DNA from: Hyphomicrobiales bacterium
GTDB lineage: Bacteria; Pseudomonadota; Alphaproteobacteria; Rhizobiales; Phreatobacteraceae
Reading direction: 5' to 3'
DNA: 64,000 nucleotides
Assembly: GCA_017304475.1 (NCBI GenBank)
Contig: JAFKKV010000019.1
Location: 163,894-227,893 of the forward strand
Each line of letters begins with the position of its first letter. Within the stretch, counting starts at the first letter, position 1. Positions 52,193 through 60,241 of the stretch are shown piece after piece. The notes under the pieces were generated by a model that saw only the letters and a list, made by a program, of their open reading frames with translations, was not told the origin of the DNA and ran no database searches. The position numbers were made by a program, and so were the translations under genes.

Positions 52193-52413
52193 GAGCGCTG
52201 AGGCACGGCGGCAGGCCTTGGGCCGTTCTCCACGCATTATCAAGCTGAAGTCGTGGATGGCCGGAACCAGCCCGGCCAGGACGAGGATAGCCCCTGGAAG
52301 GGAGCGCCAGGCCGACACATCGTCTTGCCCGGGCTTGTCCCGGGCACCCACGACTTCCCTGCACCTGGCTCAACCCGCCTCTCACCTTGCAGCGGCCTTG
52401 CCCGACGCCCCCG

Positions 52414-53118
52414 CTATCCCGCGCGCAACGCCGCCTGGATATTGCGGCCGGTACGCTCGATATGGTCGCGCAGCAGGCGGGTCGCGTCCTCGCTCCGCCG
52501 CGCGATCATCGCCTCGGCGATCGCCTCGTGCTCGGCCGGCACGTCGCGATCCGGCTCGCGGCTCTTCAGGAAGATGCGGCGGTAGCGGTCGCTCTGGTCG
52601 TGCAGCATCTGGCAGAATTGGCCGAGCAGCGGCATGCGCGAGGCCGCGATCAATTCGGCGTGGAAGGCGCGGTGGGCGACCTCCCATTGCTCCTGCTCTT
52701 CCGCCGAACGCGCCCCGCGCTTGCAGCGGTTCAGCTGATGCAGGGTCGACAGGATGCGGCCTTCCCAGGCGGCGTCGCCGTGCAGGATCGCCTCGCGCGC
52801 CGCCAGGCCTTCGAACTCGACGCGCAGGCGGATCACCTCGGCGAGATTGTCGAGCGAGACCGGCGCGACGCGATAGCCGCGCTGGTCCTCGATGGCGACG
52901 AGGCCTTCGCTCTCCAGCCGGCAGAGCGCCTCGCGCAAGGGGCTGAGGCTGACGCCATAGGCAGCCCGCATGCGGTCGAGCACCAGCTTGGTGCCCGGCA
53001 TCAGGTCGCCGCGCATGATGGCGGCGCGCAGCCGGGCCACCAGGCTCGACGACAAGGTGGTCGCGCCGCTCTCCGTCGCATCGGTCATTCGGGCATCGGC
53101 AAATCGGGCGTCGATCAT
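52414..53118 (-). CDS. GntR-family (FadR subfamily) regulator of the ring-cleavage cluster
   Basis: A 234-residue FCD-type GntR protein: SSLVARLRAAIMRGDLMPGTKLVLDRMRAAYGVSLSPLREALCRLESEGLVAIEDQRGYRV (in parts) for the winged helix, then a helical FCD domain with AHRAFHAELI and EHEAIAEAMIARR. The ATG at 53118 lies four bases after the stop of the amidohydrolase gene and may be translated from its end; ATG at 53088 is an alternative. It likely binds the dyad at 54155-54178 between the two divergent transcripts. Confidence 0.86.
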   Translation of the reverse strand: MIDARFADARMTDATESGATTLSSSLVARLRAAIMRGDLMPGTKLVLDRMRAAYGVSLSPLREALCRLESEGLVAIEDQRGYRVAPVSLDNLAEVIRLRVEFEGLAAREAILHGDAAWEGRILSTLHQLNRCKRGARSAEEQEQWEVAHRAFHAELIAASRMPLLGQFCQMLHDQSDRYRRIFLKSREPDRDVPAEHEAIAEAMIARRSEDATRLLRDHIERTGRNIQAALRAG

Positions 53119-53122
53119 GACC

Positions 53123-54028
53123 TCATCGCGGGCTGGCCCCGAATCCATAGAGTGCCGCGGGATTATCCACCAGAACCAGCCGGCGTGTCGCCTCGTCCGG
53201 CAGCCAGAGCGGCACGAGATCGACGAGATCGCCGTCATTGGGCATCGGCACCGGGCAGATCGGATGCGGCCAGTTGCTGCCCCACAGCAGCCGGTCCGGC
53301 CGGTGCGCCACCACCCGTTCGATCATCGCCAGCATGTCTCGATGCGGATAGGGCTCGGCCGAGAGGCGGTAAAGACTGGCGAGCTTGACCCAGCAGCGGC
53401 CGGTATCGAGCAACCGCATCAGCGTGGCGAAGGCCGGTGACGCCACACCCTCGGCGGCGCTGATGCGCGCCATATGGTCGAGCACGAAGGGGCTTTGCAC
53501 CGCCATCAGCCGCGGCGCGACGTCGAGCAATTCGTCGGCGCGGTGGAAATGCAGCACCAGGTGCCAGCCGAGATCGAAGGTCTCGCCGGCCAGCCGCTCC
53601 AGATGGTCGAACGAGGCGCCGCCGCTGACCACGGTCGACATGCGCGCGCCGCGCATGCCCAGGCGATGCATGTCCTCCAGCTCGCGGCGCGGCAGACCGG
53701 AGGGGATCACCGCGACGCCGCGCAGGCGCTCCGGCGCTCGGGCGAGAGCGGCCAGTGTCACCCGGTTGTCGGTGCCATGCGCTCCGCCATGGACGATCAC
53801 CGCCCGGTCGATGCCGAGCGTCGCATGCAGGTTTTCGAGATCCTCGAAGGTGCAGTCCTCCGGCGTGTAGCTGCGCGCCGGGCTGAACGGGAACGCCGCC
53901 TGGGGACCGAAAATATGCACATGGCAATCGCAGGCGCCGGCCGGCATCGCGAAGGCCGGCCGGCGCGTCGCCCGGTCGGGTCCGGCATAGCCGTCATTGG
54001 AGCGGTTGCGGCCTGTTTCTGCGGTCAT
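53123..54028 (-). CDS. Amidohydrolase family 2 enzyme (2-pyrone-4,6-dicarboxylate lactonase-like)
   Basis: A 301-residue TIM-barrel hydrolase of the LigI-like amidohydrolase group. It begins with ACDCHVHIFGP (HxH metal or substrate site, His36/His38) and ends with the family motif LLWGSNWPHP. The characterised relative opens 2-pyrone-4,6-dicarboxylate in lignin-type aromatic breakdown. It is transcribed with the GntR gene and divergent from a TctC-type binding protein, in a cluster with a decarboxylase-like protein and an OHED-type hydratase. Confidence 0.83.
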   Translation of the reverse strand: MTAETGRNRSNDGYAGPDRATRRPAFAMPAGACDCHVHIFGPQAAFPFSPARSYTPEDCTFEDLENLHATLGIDRAVIVHGGAHGTDNRVTLAALARAPERLRGVAVIPSGLPRRELEDMHRLGMRGARMSTVVSGGASFDHLERLAGETFDLGWHLVLHFHRADELLDVAPRLMAVQSPFVLDHMARISAAEGVASPAFATLMRLLDTGRCWVKLASLYRLSAEPYPHRDMLAMIERVVAHRPDRLLWGSNWPHPICPVPMPNDGDLVDLVPLWLPDEATRRLVLVDNPAALYGFGASPR

Positions 54029-54154
54029 GGTCCGATGCTCATGAAGGATCTTTTCGCGCGCCACGGTGCCGCCCGTCCAGCGTCCCCGCCCTTCGCGCCC
54101 CGTCGCACACGGCACGGTCGAATTGACGCGCGCCCTGGAACGTGTAACAAAAAA

Positions 54155-54178
54155 ATCGATGATTACAAAATAATCGAT
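54155..54178. promoter_or_regulatory. Candidate GntR operator
   Basis: An A/T-rich dyad with half-sites ATCGATGATT and AATAATCGAT separated by four bases lies between the divergent hydrolase/GntR and TctC transcripts. Its strong symmetry, and A/T content quite unlike the surroundings, make it the likely binding site of the cluster's GntR regulator. Confidence 0.5.
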
Positions 54179-54194
54179 AATTCAAGGAGGCAAT

Positions 54195-55181
54195 ATGCTG
54201 CGTCGGGTTCTGCTGGGTCGGGTCCTCTTGGCCTTGATGGCCATCGTCAGTGTCGGCTTGGCGGCGGCGCCCGCCGAGGCCGCCTTCCCCGAGCGCGCCG
54301 TGCGCATCATCGTGCCCTTCCCGGCCGGCGGCTCGAACGACGTCATCGCCCGGCTGATCGGACAGCGGCTGTCGGAAATCTGGAAGCAGCCCGTGGTCAT
54401 CGAGAACCGCCCGGGCGCCGGCGGCAATATCGGCACCGAGGCGGTGGTCCGCTCCGATCCGGACGGCTACACCTTGCTGGTCACCGCGCCGGGACCGCTG
54501 GTCATCAATCCCGCGCTTTATTCCGGCCTGTCGTTCAAGCCGCTCGAAGATCTCGCCCCGGTGGCGCTGGTCGCCGATGTGCCGATCGTCCTGGCGGTCA
54601 ATCCGCAGGTCGGCGCGACCACCGTCGCCGAGCTGATCGCGCTCGCCAAGGCCCAGCCGGGCAAGCTCCTGTTCGGCTCGTCGGGCAACGGCACGACCAA
54701 TCATCTCGCCGGCGAACTCCTGAAGTCGCTTGCCGGCATCAATATGGGCCACGTGCCCTATCGCGGCGCGGCGCCGGCCATGAGCGATCTCATCGCCGGG
54801 CATATCCCGGTCATGTTCGACAACCTGCCGGCGGTCCGGCCGCAGGTCGCCGGCGGCAAGATCCGCGCCCTGGCGGTCGCCGGCGCCAGTCGCTCGCCGC
54901 TGGTCCCCGATTTGCCCACCATGGCGGAAGCCGGCGTCGCCGGCTTCGACGCCTCCGCCTGGTTCGGCCTGTCGGCGCCGGCCAGGACGCCGCCCGAGGT
55001 GATGAAGGTGCTGGTCGACACCGTGACCGCAATCCTGAAGGAACCGGAAACCGCGGCGAAATTCGCCGAGCTCGGCGCCCAGCCGGGCACGCTGTTCGGC
55101 CCGGCCTTCGGCGACTACCTGCGCAGCGAAACCACCAAATGGTCCGGCATCGTCCGTTCGGCCAGCGTCAAGGTCGACTGA
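54195..55181 (+). CDS. TctC/Bug-type binding protein of the ring-cleavage cluster
   Basis: A 328-residue periplasmic protein with a Sec signal (RVLLALMAIVSVGLAAAPAEAA) and full TctC signatures: FPERAVRIIVPFPAGGSNDV, KQPVVIENRPGAGG and GHVPYRGAAPAMSDLIAGHI. ATG at 54195 follows AAGGAGG. No TctAB genes are nearby. It probably captures an aromatic acid or ring-cleavage product for the enzymes around it. Confidence 0.9.
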   Translation: MLRRVLLGRVLLALMAIVSVGLAAAPAEAAFPERAVRIIVPFPAGGSNDVIARLIGQRLSEIWKQPVVIENRPGAGGNIGTEAVVRSDPDGYTLLVTAPGPLVINPALYSGLSFKPLEDLAPVALVADVPIVLAVNPQVGATTVAELIALAKAQPGKLLFGSSGNGTTNHLAGELLKSLAGINMGHVPYRGAAPAMSDLIAGHIPVMFDNLPAVRPQVAGGKIRALAVAGASRSPLVPDLPTMAEAGVAGFDASAWFGLSAPARTPPEVMKVLVDTVTAILKEPETAAKFAELGAQPGTLFGPAFGDYLRSETTKWSGIVRSASVKVD

Positions 55182-55272
55182 AGCGAAGGGAAGCGAATTG
55201 CCCATGGCCAGCCCTGCAGAGCTGGCCAGTCGCAACCGCTCCGATTTGCGCCACTCTTCCGTGAGGCACCAC

Positions 55273-55424
55273 TTCACCTCTCCCCGGCGGGGAGAGGTCG
55301 GCGCGCCAGCGCCGGGATAGGGGGAATAGACAGTTCAGAACAAAACCTTACGCGCTTCGCATGATGCTTGGTCGTCAAGCGCCTCGCCCCTCTCCCGACC
55401 TCTCCCCGCCGGGGAGAGGTGAAG
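55273..55424. repeat. Composite palindromic element, copy 3 (diverged)
   Basis: Outer arms CACCTCTCCCC/GGGGAGAGGTG face each other, and the left arm has an inner GGCGCGCCAGCGCC. The core keeps words shared with copy 2 (TTCAGAAC, ACGCGCTTCGCAT against CTCAGAAC, ACGCTCGCGCCGCAT). It fills most of 55182-55588, where no gene is supported. Confidence 0.65.
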
Positions 55425-55588
55425 GTGGTGTTCCGGGCCCTTTTCGCCCCGCGCGAACCGCCCCCTACCAAGCCGAAATGCGATCCCGACCGCGCCAACA
55501 GGCTCTTGCCGACAATTCGAAGCCAGCATTGCCATATCCCGGCGCCGAACGCCGGTCCCCTGCGACACCCAAAACGACGCGAGCCCCC

Positions 55589-55969
55589 ATGACCCGCAAA
55601 GCCCCGACCCTCCAGGACCTCGAGAGCCGCTATAACGACATGATCGGCTTCACGCCGCCGAAGATCGCCAAGCGCCTGAAACTCGGCTTGCGGGTCGATC
55701 CGCCCCTGGTCGCGGCACTCGAAGACTGGCGCATCGCAGCGCTGACGCCCGATGCGCTCGACCAGAAGACCGTCCAGCTCATGTCCTTCGCGATCCTGCT
55801 GACCCAGACCTCGGAGGCTGCCGCCAACCATGGCCGCGCGGCGATCAAGGCTGGTGCGACCCTCGAGGAATTGCATGCCGCCGCCGGCATCGCCGCGCTG
55901 TTTCGCGGCGTCGCCGCCTTCAATCTCGCCGGCGAGATCCTCGACGGCCTGTTCCCCGAGACGCCGTGA
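55589..55969 (+). CDS. Carboxymuconolactone decarboxylase family protein
   Basis: A 126-residue all-helical CMD/AhpD-type protein: FAILLTQTSEAAANHGRAAIKAGATLEELHAAAGIAALFRGVAAFNLA (in parts). It lacks the CxxC of AhpD peroxidases, which favours the decarboxylase-like group, though the exact reaction is unknown. ATG at 55589 is chosen because residues upstream derive from the repeat element. It leads directly to the hydratase gene. Confidence 0.8.
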   Translation: MTRKAPTLQDLESRYNDMIGFTPPKIAKRLKLGLRVDPPLVAALEDWRIAALTPDALDQKTVQLMSFAILLTQTSEAAANHGRAAIKAGATLEELHAAAGIAALFRGVAAFNLAGEILDGLFPETP

Positions 55970-56033
55970 CCGGCTGCCAAACGGATTCAACCGTCTGCAA
56001 CAACCTCTTCTGATCGCTTAAGGAAATCCGATC

Positions 56034-56816
56034 ATGCTGTCCGACGCCGACCGTCACAGGGCCGCCGACATCCTCATCGAGGCCGAACGGACGCGCACCC
56101 CCGCGCTGCAATTGTCGAAGACTTATCCCGAGATCGCCATCGAGGATTCCTACGCCATTTCCAGCCTGGTCACCCAGCGCAAGGTCGCCCAGGGCGCGCG
56201 CCTGATCGGCCACAAGATCGGGCTCACCTCGAAAGCCATGCAGCAATCCTCCGGCATCGACGAGCCGGATTACGGCCACCTGCTGGACTCGATGCTGCTG
56301 AATGACGGCGCCAAGGTGCGTTTCGAAGACTATTGCGTGCCGAGGGTCGAGCCCGAGCTGACCTTCGTGCTGAAGGAACCGCTGAAAGGTCCGGGCATCG
56401 GCCTCGTCGATGTACTGCGCGCCACCGAATGGGTGATCCCGTCGATCGAGATCATCGACGCCCGCGTGCAGAACCCACGCAAGATCACCGATACCGTCGC
56501 CGACAACGGCGCCGCCGCCGGCATCGTGCTCGGCGGCCGGCCGGTGCGCCCGGATGCCGTCGACCTGCGCTGGGTCGGCGCGGTGTTCTACCGCAATTCG
56601 GAGATCGAGGAGACCGGCATTGCCGCAGGCGTGCTCGGCCACCCCGCCATGGCGATCGCCTGGCTCGCCAACAAGGTCGGCCGCTTCGGCACGGTGCTCG
56701 AACCCGGCCATCTCATGCTTTCGGGTTCGTTCACCCGGCCGGTCTGGGCCGCCAAGGGCGACACGCTCCATGCCGATTTCGGCCCGCTCGGCAGCGTCGC
56801 CGTGCAATTCGTCTGA
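56034..56816 (+). CDS. 2-oxo-hept-3-ene-1,7-dioate hydratase-type enzyme
   Basis: A 260-residue member of the HpaH/HpcG/MhpD hydratase family. Metal ligands match HpcG: Glu106 and Glu108 in RVEPELTFVL and Glu139 in SIEIIDARV. GHKIGLTSKAMQ is the N-terminal signature. It adds water to 2-hydroxydienoates made by meta ring cleavage, or relatedly decarboxylates oxalocrotonate. It is preceded by a CMD-family gene and followed by an alpha/beta hydrolase, which fits an aromatic or cyclic acid pathway. Confidence 0.86.
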   Translation: MLSDADRHRAADILIEAERTRTPALQLSKTYPEIAIEDSYAISSLVTQRKVAQGARLIGHKIGLTSKAMQQSSGIDEPDYGHLLDSMLLNDGAKVRFEDYCVPRVEPELTFVLKEPLKGPGIGLVDVLRATEWVIPSIEIIDARVQNPRKITDTVADNGAAAGIVLGGRPVRPDAVDLRWVGAVFYRNSEIEETGIAAGVLGHPAMAIAWLANKVGRFGTVLEPGHLMLSGSFTRPVWAAKGDTLHADFGPLGSVAVQFV

Positions 56817-56925
56817 CGCGCGGCGGCGGGGAGCGACAGCTCTCCGCCGCCCCTTCCGTCGCCGGCCTCCCGCCCCCAGATCTTCTGACGGCGGAGTGCC
56901 GCGGCGGCGCGAGGGCGCGATCGAC

Positions 56926-57735
56926 ATGGACCATCGGGACGACGATCTCAGCCACTTCCGGGCTCATGGCGCAGCCCCTCTGCCCACGCCCCGCGATCAG
57001 GGCCATGTCGACCATGACGGCGCCCGGATCTGGTACGCGGATTTCGGCTCCGGGCCGCCGGTCATCCTGCTCCATGGCGGGCTCGGCCATGGCGGCAACT
57101 GGGGCTACCAGGTCCCCGCGCTCACCGGTTCCGGCCATCGCGTCGTGGTCGTCGACAGCCGTGGCCACGGCCGCAGCACGCGCGACGGGCGGCCCTTCAC
57201 CTATGAGCTGATGGCCTCCGACGTCCTTGCCGTGATGGATGCCCTGGACCTGACCAGGACGGCTCTCGTCGGTTGGAGCGACGGCGCCTGCACCGGCCTG
57301 ATCCTCGCCGCGATGGCGCCCGCGCGCATCACCGGTGTGTTCTTTTTCGGCTGCAACATGGATCCGAGCGGCACCAGGGAGATCGTCCAGCCCAATCCAC
57401 GGATCGACCGCTGCTTCGGCCGGCATGCCGAAGACTATGCACAGCTTTCGGCCACGCCCGACGGTTTCAAGGCCTTCGCCGAAGCGGTCGGATTGATGAT
57501 GAAGACCGAGCCTCATTATTCCGCGGCCGATCTGGCGCGGATCCGCGTGCCCGTCGCCATCGCGCAAGGCGAGCATGACGAGTTCATCAAGCCCGAACAT
57601 GCAGACTATCTCGCGCGCAGTATTCCCGGCGCCGAGCTGATCCGACTGGCGGGCGTCAGCCATTTCGCGCCGCTGCAGCGGCCGGAGCAATTCAACGACG
57701 TGGTACGGGCCTTCCTCGGCAAGCTCGGGCCGTGA
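56926..57735 (+). CDS. Alpha/beta hydrolase
   Basis: A 269-residue alpha/beta hydrolase. The oxyanion motif is LLHGGLGHGG, the nucleophile is Ser118 in GWSDGA, the acid is Asp in AQGEHDEF and the base His in GVSHFAP. It resembles enol-lactone hydrolases and C-C hydrolases of aromatic breakdown. The short extended N-terminus (about 25 residues) is hydrophilic. It is the last gene of the cluster. Confidence 0.86.
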   Translation: MDHRDDDLSHFRAHGAAPLPTPRDQGHVDHDGARIWYADFGSGPPVILLHGGLGHGGNWGYQVPALTGSGHRVVVVDSRGHGRSTRDGRPFTYELMASDVLAVMDALDLTRTALVGWSDGACTGLILAAMAPARITGVFFFGCNMDPSGTREIVQPNPRIDRCFGRHAEDYAQLSATPDGFKAFAEAVGLMMKTEPHYSAADLARIRVPVAIAQGEHDEFIKPEHADYLARSIPGAELIRLAGVSHFAPLQRPEQFNDVVRAFLGKLGP

Positions 57736-57765
57736 CGGCCGCGATCCGCCACTGCCCGCATCGTC

Positions 57766-58590
57766 TCAGTTGAAATGGTAGTTGAAGCCGATGCGGACGA
57801 TCTGCTCGCGGAAACCGGCCGATGTGCCGAAGATCAAAGGCGCGGTCGTGGCGGGCATATCCGCTGTCCGCCTGCCGAGATCGACATAGAGATATTCGAG
57901 CTTGAAGCTCCAGTTCGGCGTCAACATCGCTTCGACGCCGGCGCCGACGGTCCAGCCGACCCGCACGGCCGAGGACGTGCTGTTCGCGCAAATCGTCCCG
58001 CCGACCAGGCATCCAAAGGGAACGTCGATGGTGTTGAAACCGAGCTTTGTCTCGCCATAGGCCAAGCCGCCGGTGGCATAGATCAGCCATTGCGGATCGA
58101 TCAGAAAGCCCACCCGGCCGCGCACCGTACCGAACCAGCCGATCGATTTGGTCACGCCGGTTGCGGTCGGATCGAAGAAGAGCGGCATCATCGTCTGGTT
58201 GGCCGATCCCTTGATGCCGGAGGCCTGCAGGTCTGCTTCGAGGCCAATGACCCAGCGCGACGCGGCCAGCCAGTTATAGCCGATCTGGACACCGCCGATC
58301 ACGCCATGCGCCGAGGGCGACAGCGACGCGGGAAACATTCCCGCCGCCGTGGCGTCCGCCACGAAGCCCGCGAGCAGCGGATCGACCGCCCTGAGCGGGA
58401 ACACCACCGAGCCGGAATCCCAGCCATAGCCGATATTGCCGCCGAGATAGAGCCCCGCCCAGTTCGGCGCGGATGCGGCGACGACGACCGGCCGTGCCGG
58501 AAAATCGGCCGCGACGGCCACGCTGCCGGAGGTCACGGCCATCCAGGCGACACTTGCCAGCACCAGCTTCTTCACGACGTTCGTCAGCAT
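57766..58590 (-). CDS. Omp25-like outer-membrane beta-barrel protein
   Basis: A 274-residue outer-membrane protein with a Sec signal (VVKKLVLASVAWMAVTSGSVAVAADFP). It has the Omp25/Omp31 pattern: NWAGLYLGGNIGYGWD near the start, GGVQIGYNW, LIYATGGLAYGETKLGF, and a C-terminal strand IVRIGFNYHFN. Eight strands are likely. Such proteins are abundant porin-like membrane proteins of Hyphomicrobiales. ATG at 58590 is chosen to begin at the signal peptide. Confidence 0.85.
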   Translation of the reverse strand: MLTNVVKKLVLASVAWMAVTSGSVAVAADFPARPVVVAASAPNWAGLYLGGNIGYGWDSGSVVFPLRAVDPLLAGFVADATAAGMFPASLSPSAHGVIGGVQIGYNWLAASRWVIGLEADLQASGIKGSANQTMMPLFFDPTATGVTKSIGWFGTVRGRVGFLIDPQWLIYATGGLAYGETKLGFNTIDVPFGCLVGGTICANSTSSAVRVGWTVGAGVEAMLTPNWSFKLEYLYVDLGRRTADMPATTAPLIFGTSAGFREQIVRIGFNYHFN

Positions 58591-58825
58591 TGGACCGATC
58601 CCCCACAGGCCTTGTAGCAAACAAAACCCACGGTGACTGTGACGAATCCGGCACAACCCGCAAAGACTTCGTCAATACCGGCCCAAGAAATCGGAAGAAC
58701 CTCTCCTGGCAATCCAGAGCATACGTAAGACTACGAGGGCCGGCAGACCAAAATGATGGATGGCGCCTGCCCCGCTGCCGGCGCCGCCTTCGTGGCAGCC
58801 ACTTTGGAAAATCGCGACGGCGGTT

Positions 58826-60016
58826 TCAGCTCGCCCGGCGAAAACCGGCTTCGACCGCGATGACGCGGTCCCGGCCACCGCGCTTGGCCTCGTAGAGCCC
58901 GGCATCGGCCTCGTCGAGCAACTGGCTGAGGGTCACCGCGCGGGCGCACACCGCCGAGACGCCGATACTTGCCGAAATCCGGATCCGCGCGCCGCCGCTG
59001 CGGATGTCGAGGCAGGCAATGCGCCGGCGCAGCCCTTCTGCGACGACCAGGGCGGGGGCCTGGGCGGTATCGGCCAGCAGGCAGCCGAATTCCTCGCCGC
59101 CGATCCGCCCGAACGTGTCCCCCGACCTCAGATGGCTGCGGATGGCCTCGGCGACCGAGGTCAGCACACGGTCGCCGCCGGCGTGGCCGAATGTATCGTT
59201 GATGGATTTGAACCGGTCGATGTCGATGACCAGTACCGCGGCCTCCCGCCCGCCCGCGACCGCCTCGGCGACGCCCCGTTCGGCCCGCTCGAAAAAGGCC
59301 CGGCGATTGGGCAGGCCGGTCAGCACGTCGGTCTCGGCGGCCTTGCGATAGCGGTTCTCGGCGCGGTCCTTGGCCATGGAAAGCTGCAGGAACGAAATGA
59401 TGGTCACGTGGAACAGTGCCTCGAACAGCAGCAGCGTCACCGAAGCTGATGCGATGATCTGGCCACCCGCTGGCATCGTCGTGGTCAGCGCGAAGGGGAT
59501 GCGCGCGAGAAACACGCCGGCATGGATCACCAGCCAGATGGCGGCCGGATGGCGTGATACCAGGCGCTCGCCCTTGAGGCTCCACAACGTCCCGGCACTC
59601 GCCAGCGCGATCAGCCCCATGATCGCGGAATTGACGGCGATGCGCCATTCGACGCTGGCATAGAAGACCGGCCATTGGCACAGCCCGAGCCAAAGGATCG
59701 ACGGCGCGACGATCCACCACCAGGAAATGCCGCGGTTACAGAACCGGCGCATGCCCGCCCAATTCAGCATATAACCCAGGAAAAGCGTCGCATTGGCGAC
59801 ATCGATGCTGAGCCGGTCGGGCGCGATGCCACGCAGGCCGAGCAGGACCAGGCCAAGGGATCCCAGAAGATTGGCCAGTCCCCAGAAGAGCAGCGAGCTT
59901 TCCGAGCGGTTCTGGCGCGACGAGATCAGCAGAAGAATGCCCGTGCTGAGGGTGACCGCCACAAGTGATTGCAGCAACGTCGTCGGCTCGAGTGACAGCA
60001 TCGGCGCGTTCCCCAT
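58826..60016 (-). CDS. Diguanylate cyclase with MASE-like membrane domain
   Basis: A 396-residue GGDEF protein. The first 210 residues contain about six membrane helices, like a MASE-type sensor. The GGDEF domain has DVLTGLPNRRAFF, IDIDRFKSINDTFGHAGGD and the active-site GGEEF. The inhibitory RxxD site (RSGD) lies exactly five residues upstream, so product inhibition by cyclic di-GMP is expected. It should synthesise cyclic di-GMP at the membrane in response to an unknown signal. Confidence 0.9.
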   Translation of the reverse strand: MGNAPMLSLEPTTLLQSLVAVTLSTGILLLISSRQNRSESSLLFWGLANLLGSLGLVLLGLRGIAPDRLSIDVANATLFLGYMLNWAGMRRFCNRGISWWWIVAPSILWLGLCQWPVFYASVEWRIAVNSAIMGLIALASAGTLWSLKGERLVSRHPAAIWLVIHAGVFLARIPFALTTTMPAGGQIIASASVTLLLFEALFHVTIISFLQLSMAKDRAENRYRKAAETDVLTGLPNRRAFFERAERGVAEAVAGGREAAVLVIDIDRFKSINDTFGHAGGDRVLTSVAEAIRSHLRSGDTFGRIGGEEFGCLLADTAQAPALVVAEGLRRRIACLDIRSGGARIRISASIGVSAVCARAVTLSQLLDEADAGLYEAKRGGRDRVIAVEAGFRRAS

Positions 60017-60241
60017 CAGGGTTGGCCGATATCACGACGTCCACGCGGTCGACCTGTGGCCGTTACAATCATTCGGATCATTCTGACCATTGGTTAAGGC
60101 GGCCGCCGCTTGCCTGCCTATGGTAAATCAATCGCAATGCTGAGGACCGACGCGGCGGCAGCCGGCTGGCCGCATCCCGGACAGCGTGCTAACGCCGGGC
60201 GCCGCTGCCGGCATGGCGCAGGCCTGGAGGAAACCTCTCGC

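Noticed and set aside
60110..60241. N-terminal extension of the helicase from 60110
   Set aside because: The extra 44 residues are not helicase-like and there is a GTG with GGAGG at 60242.
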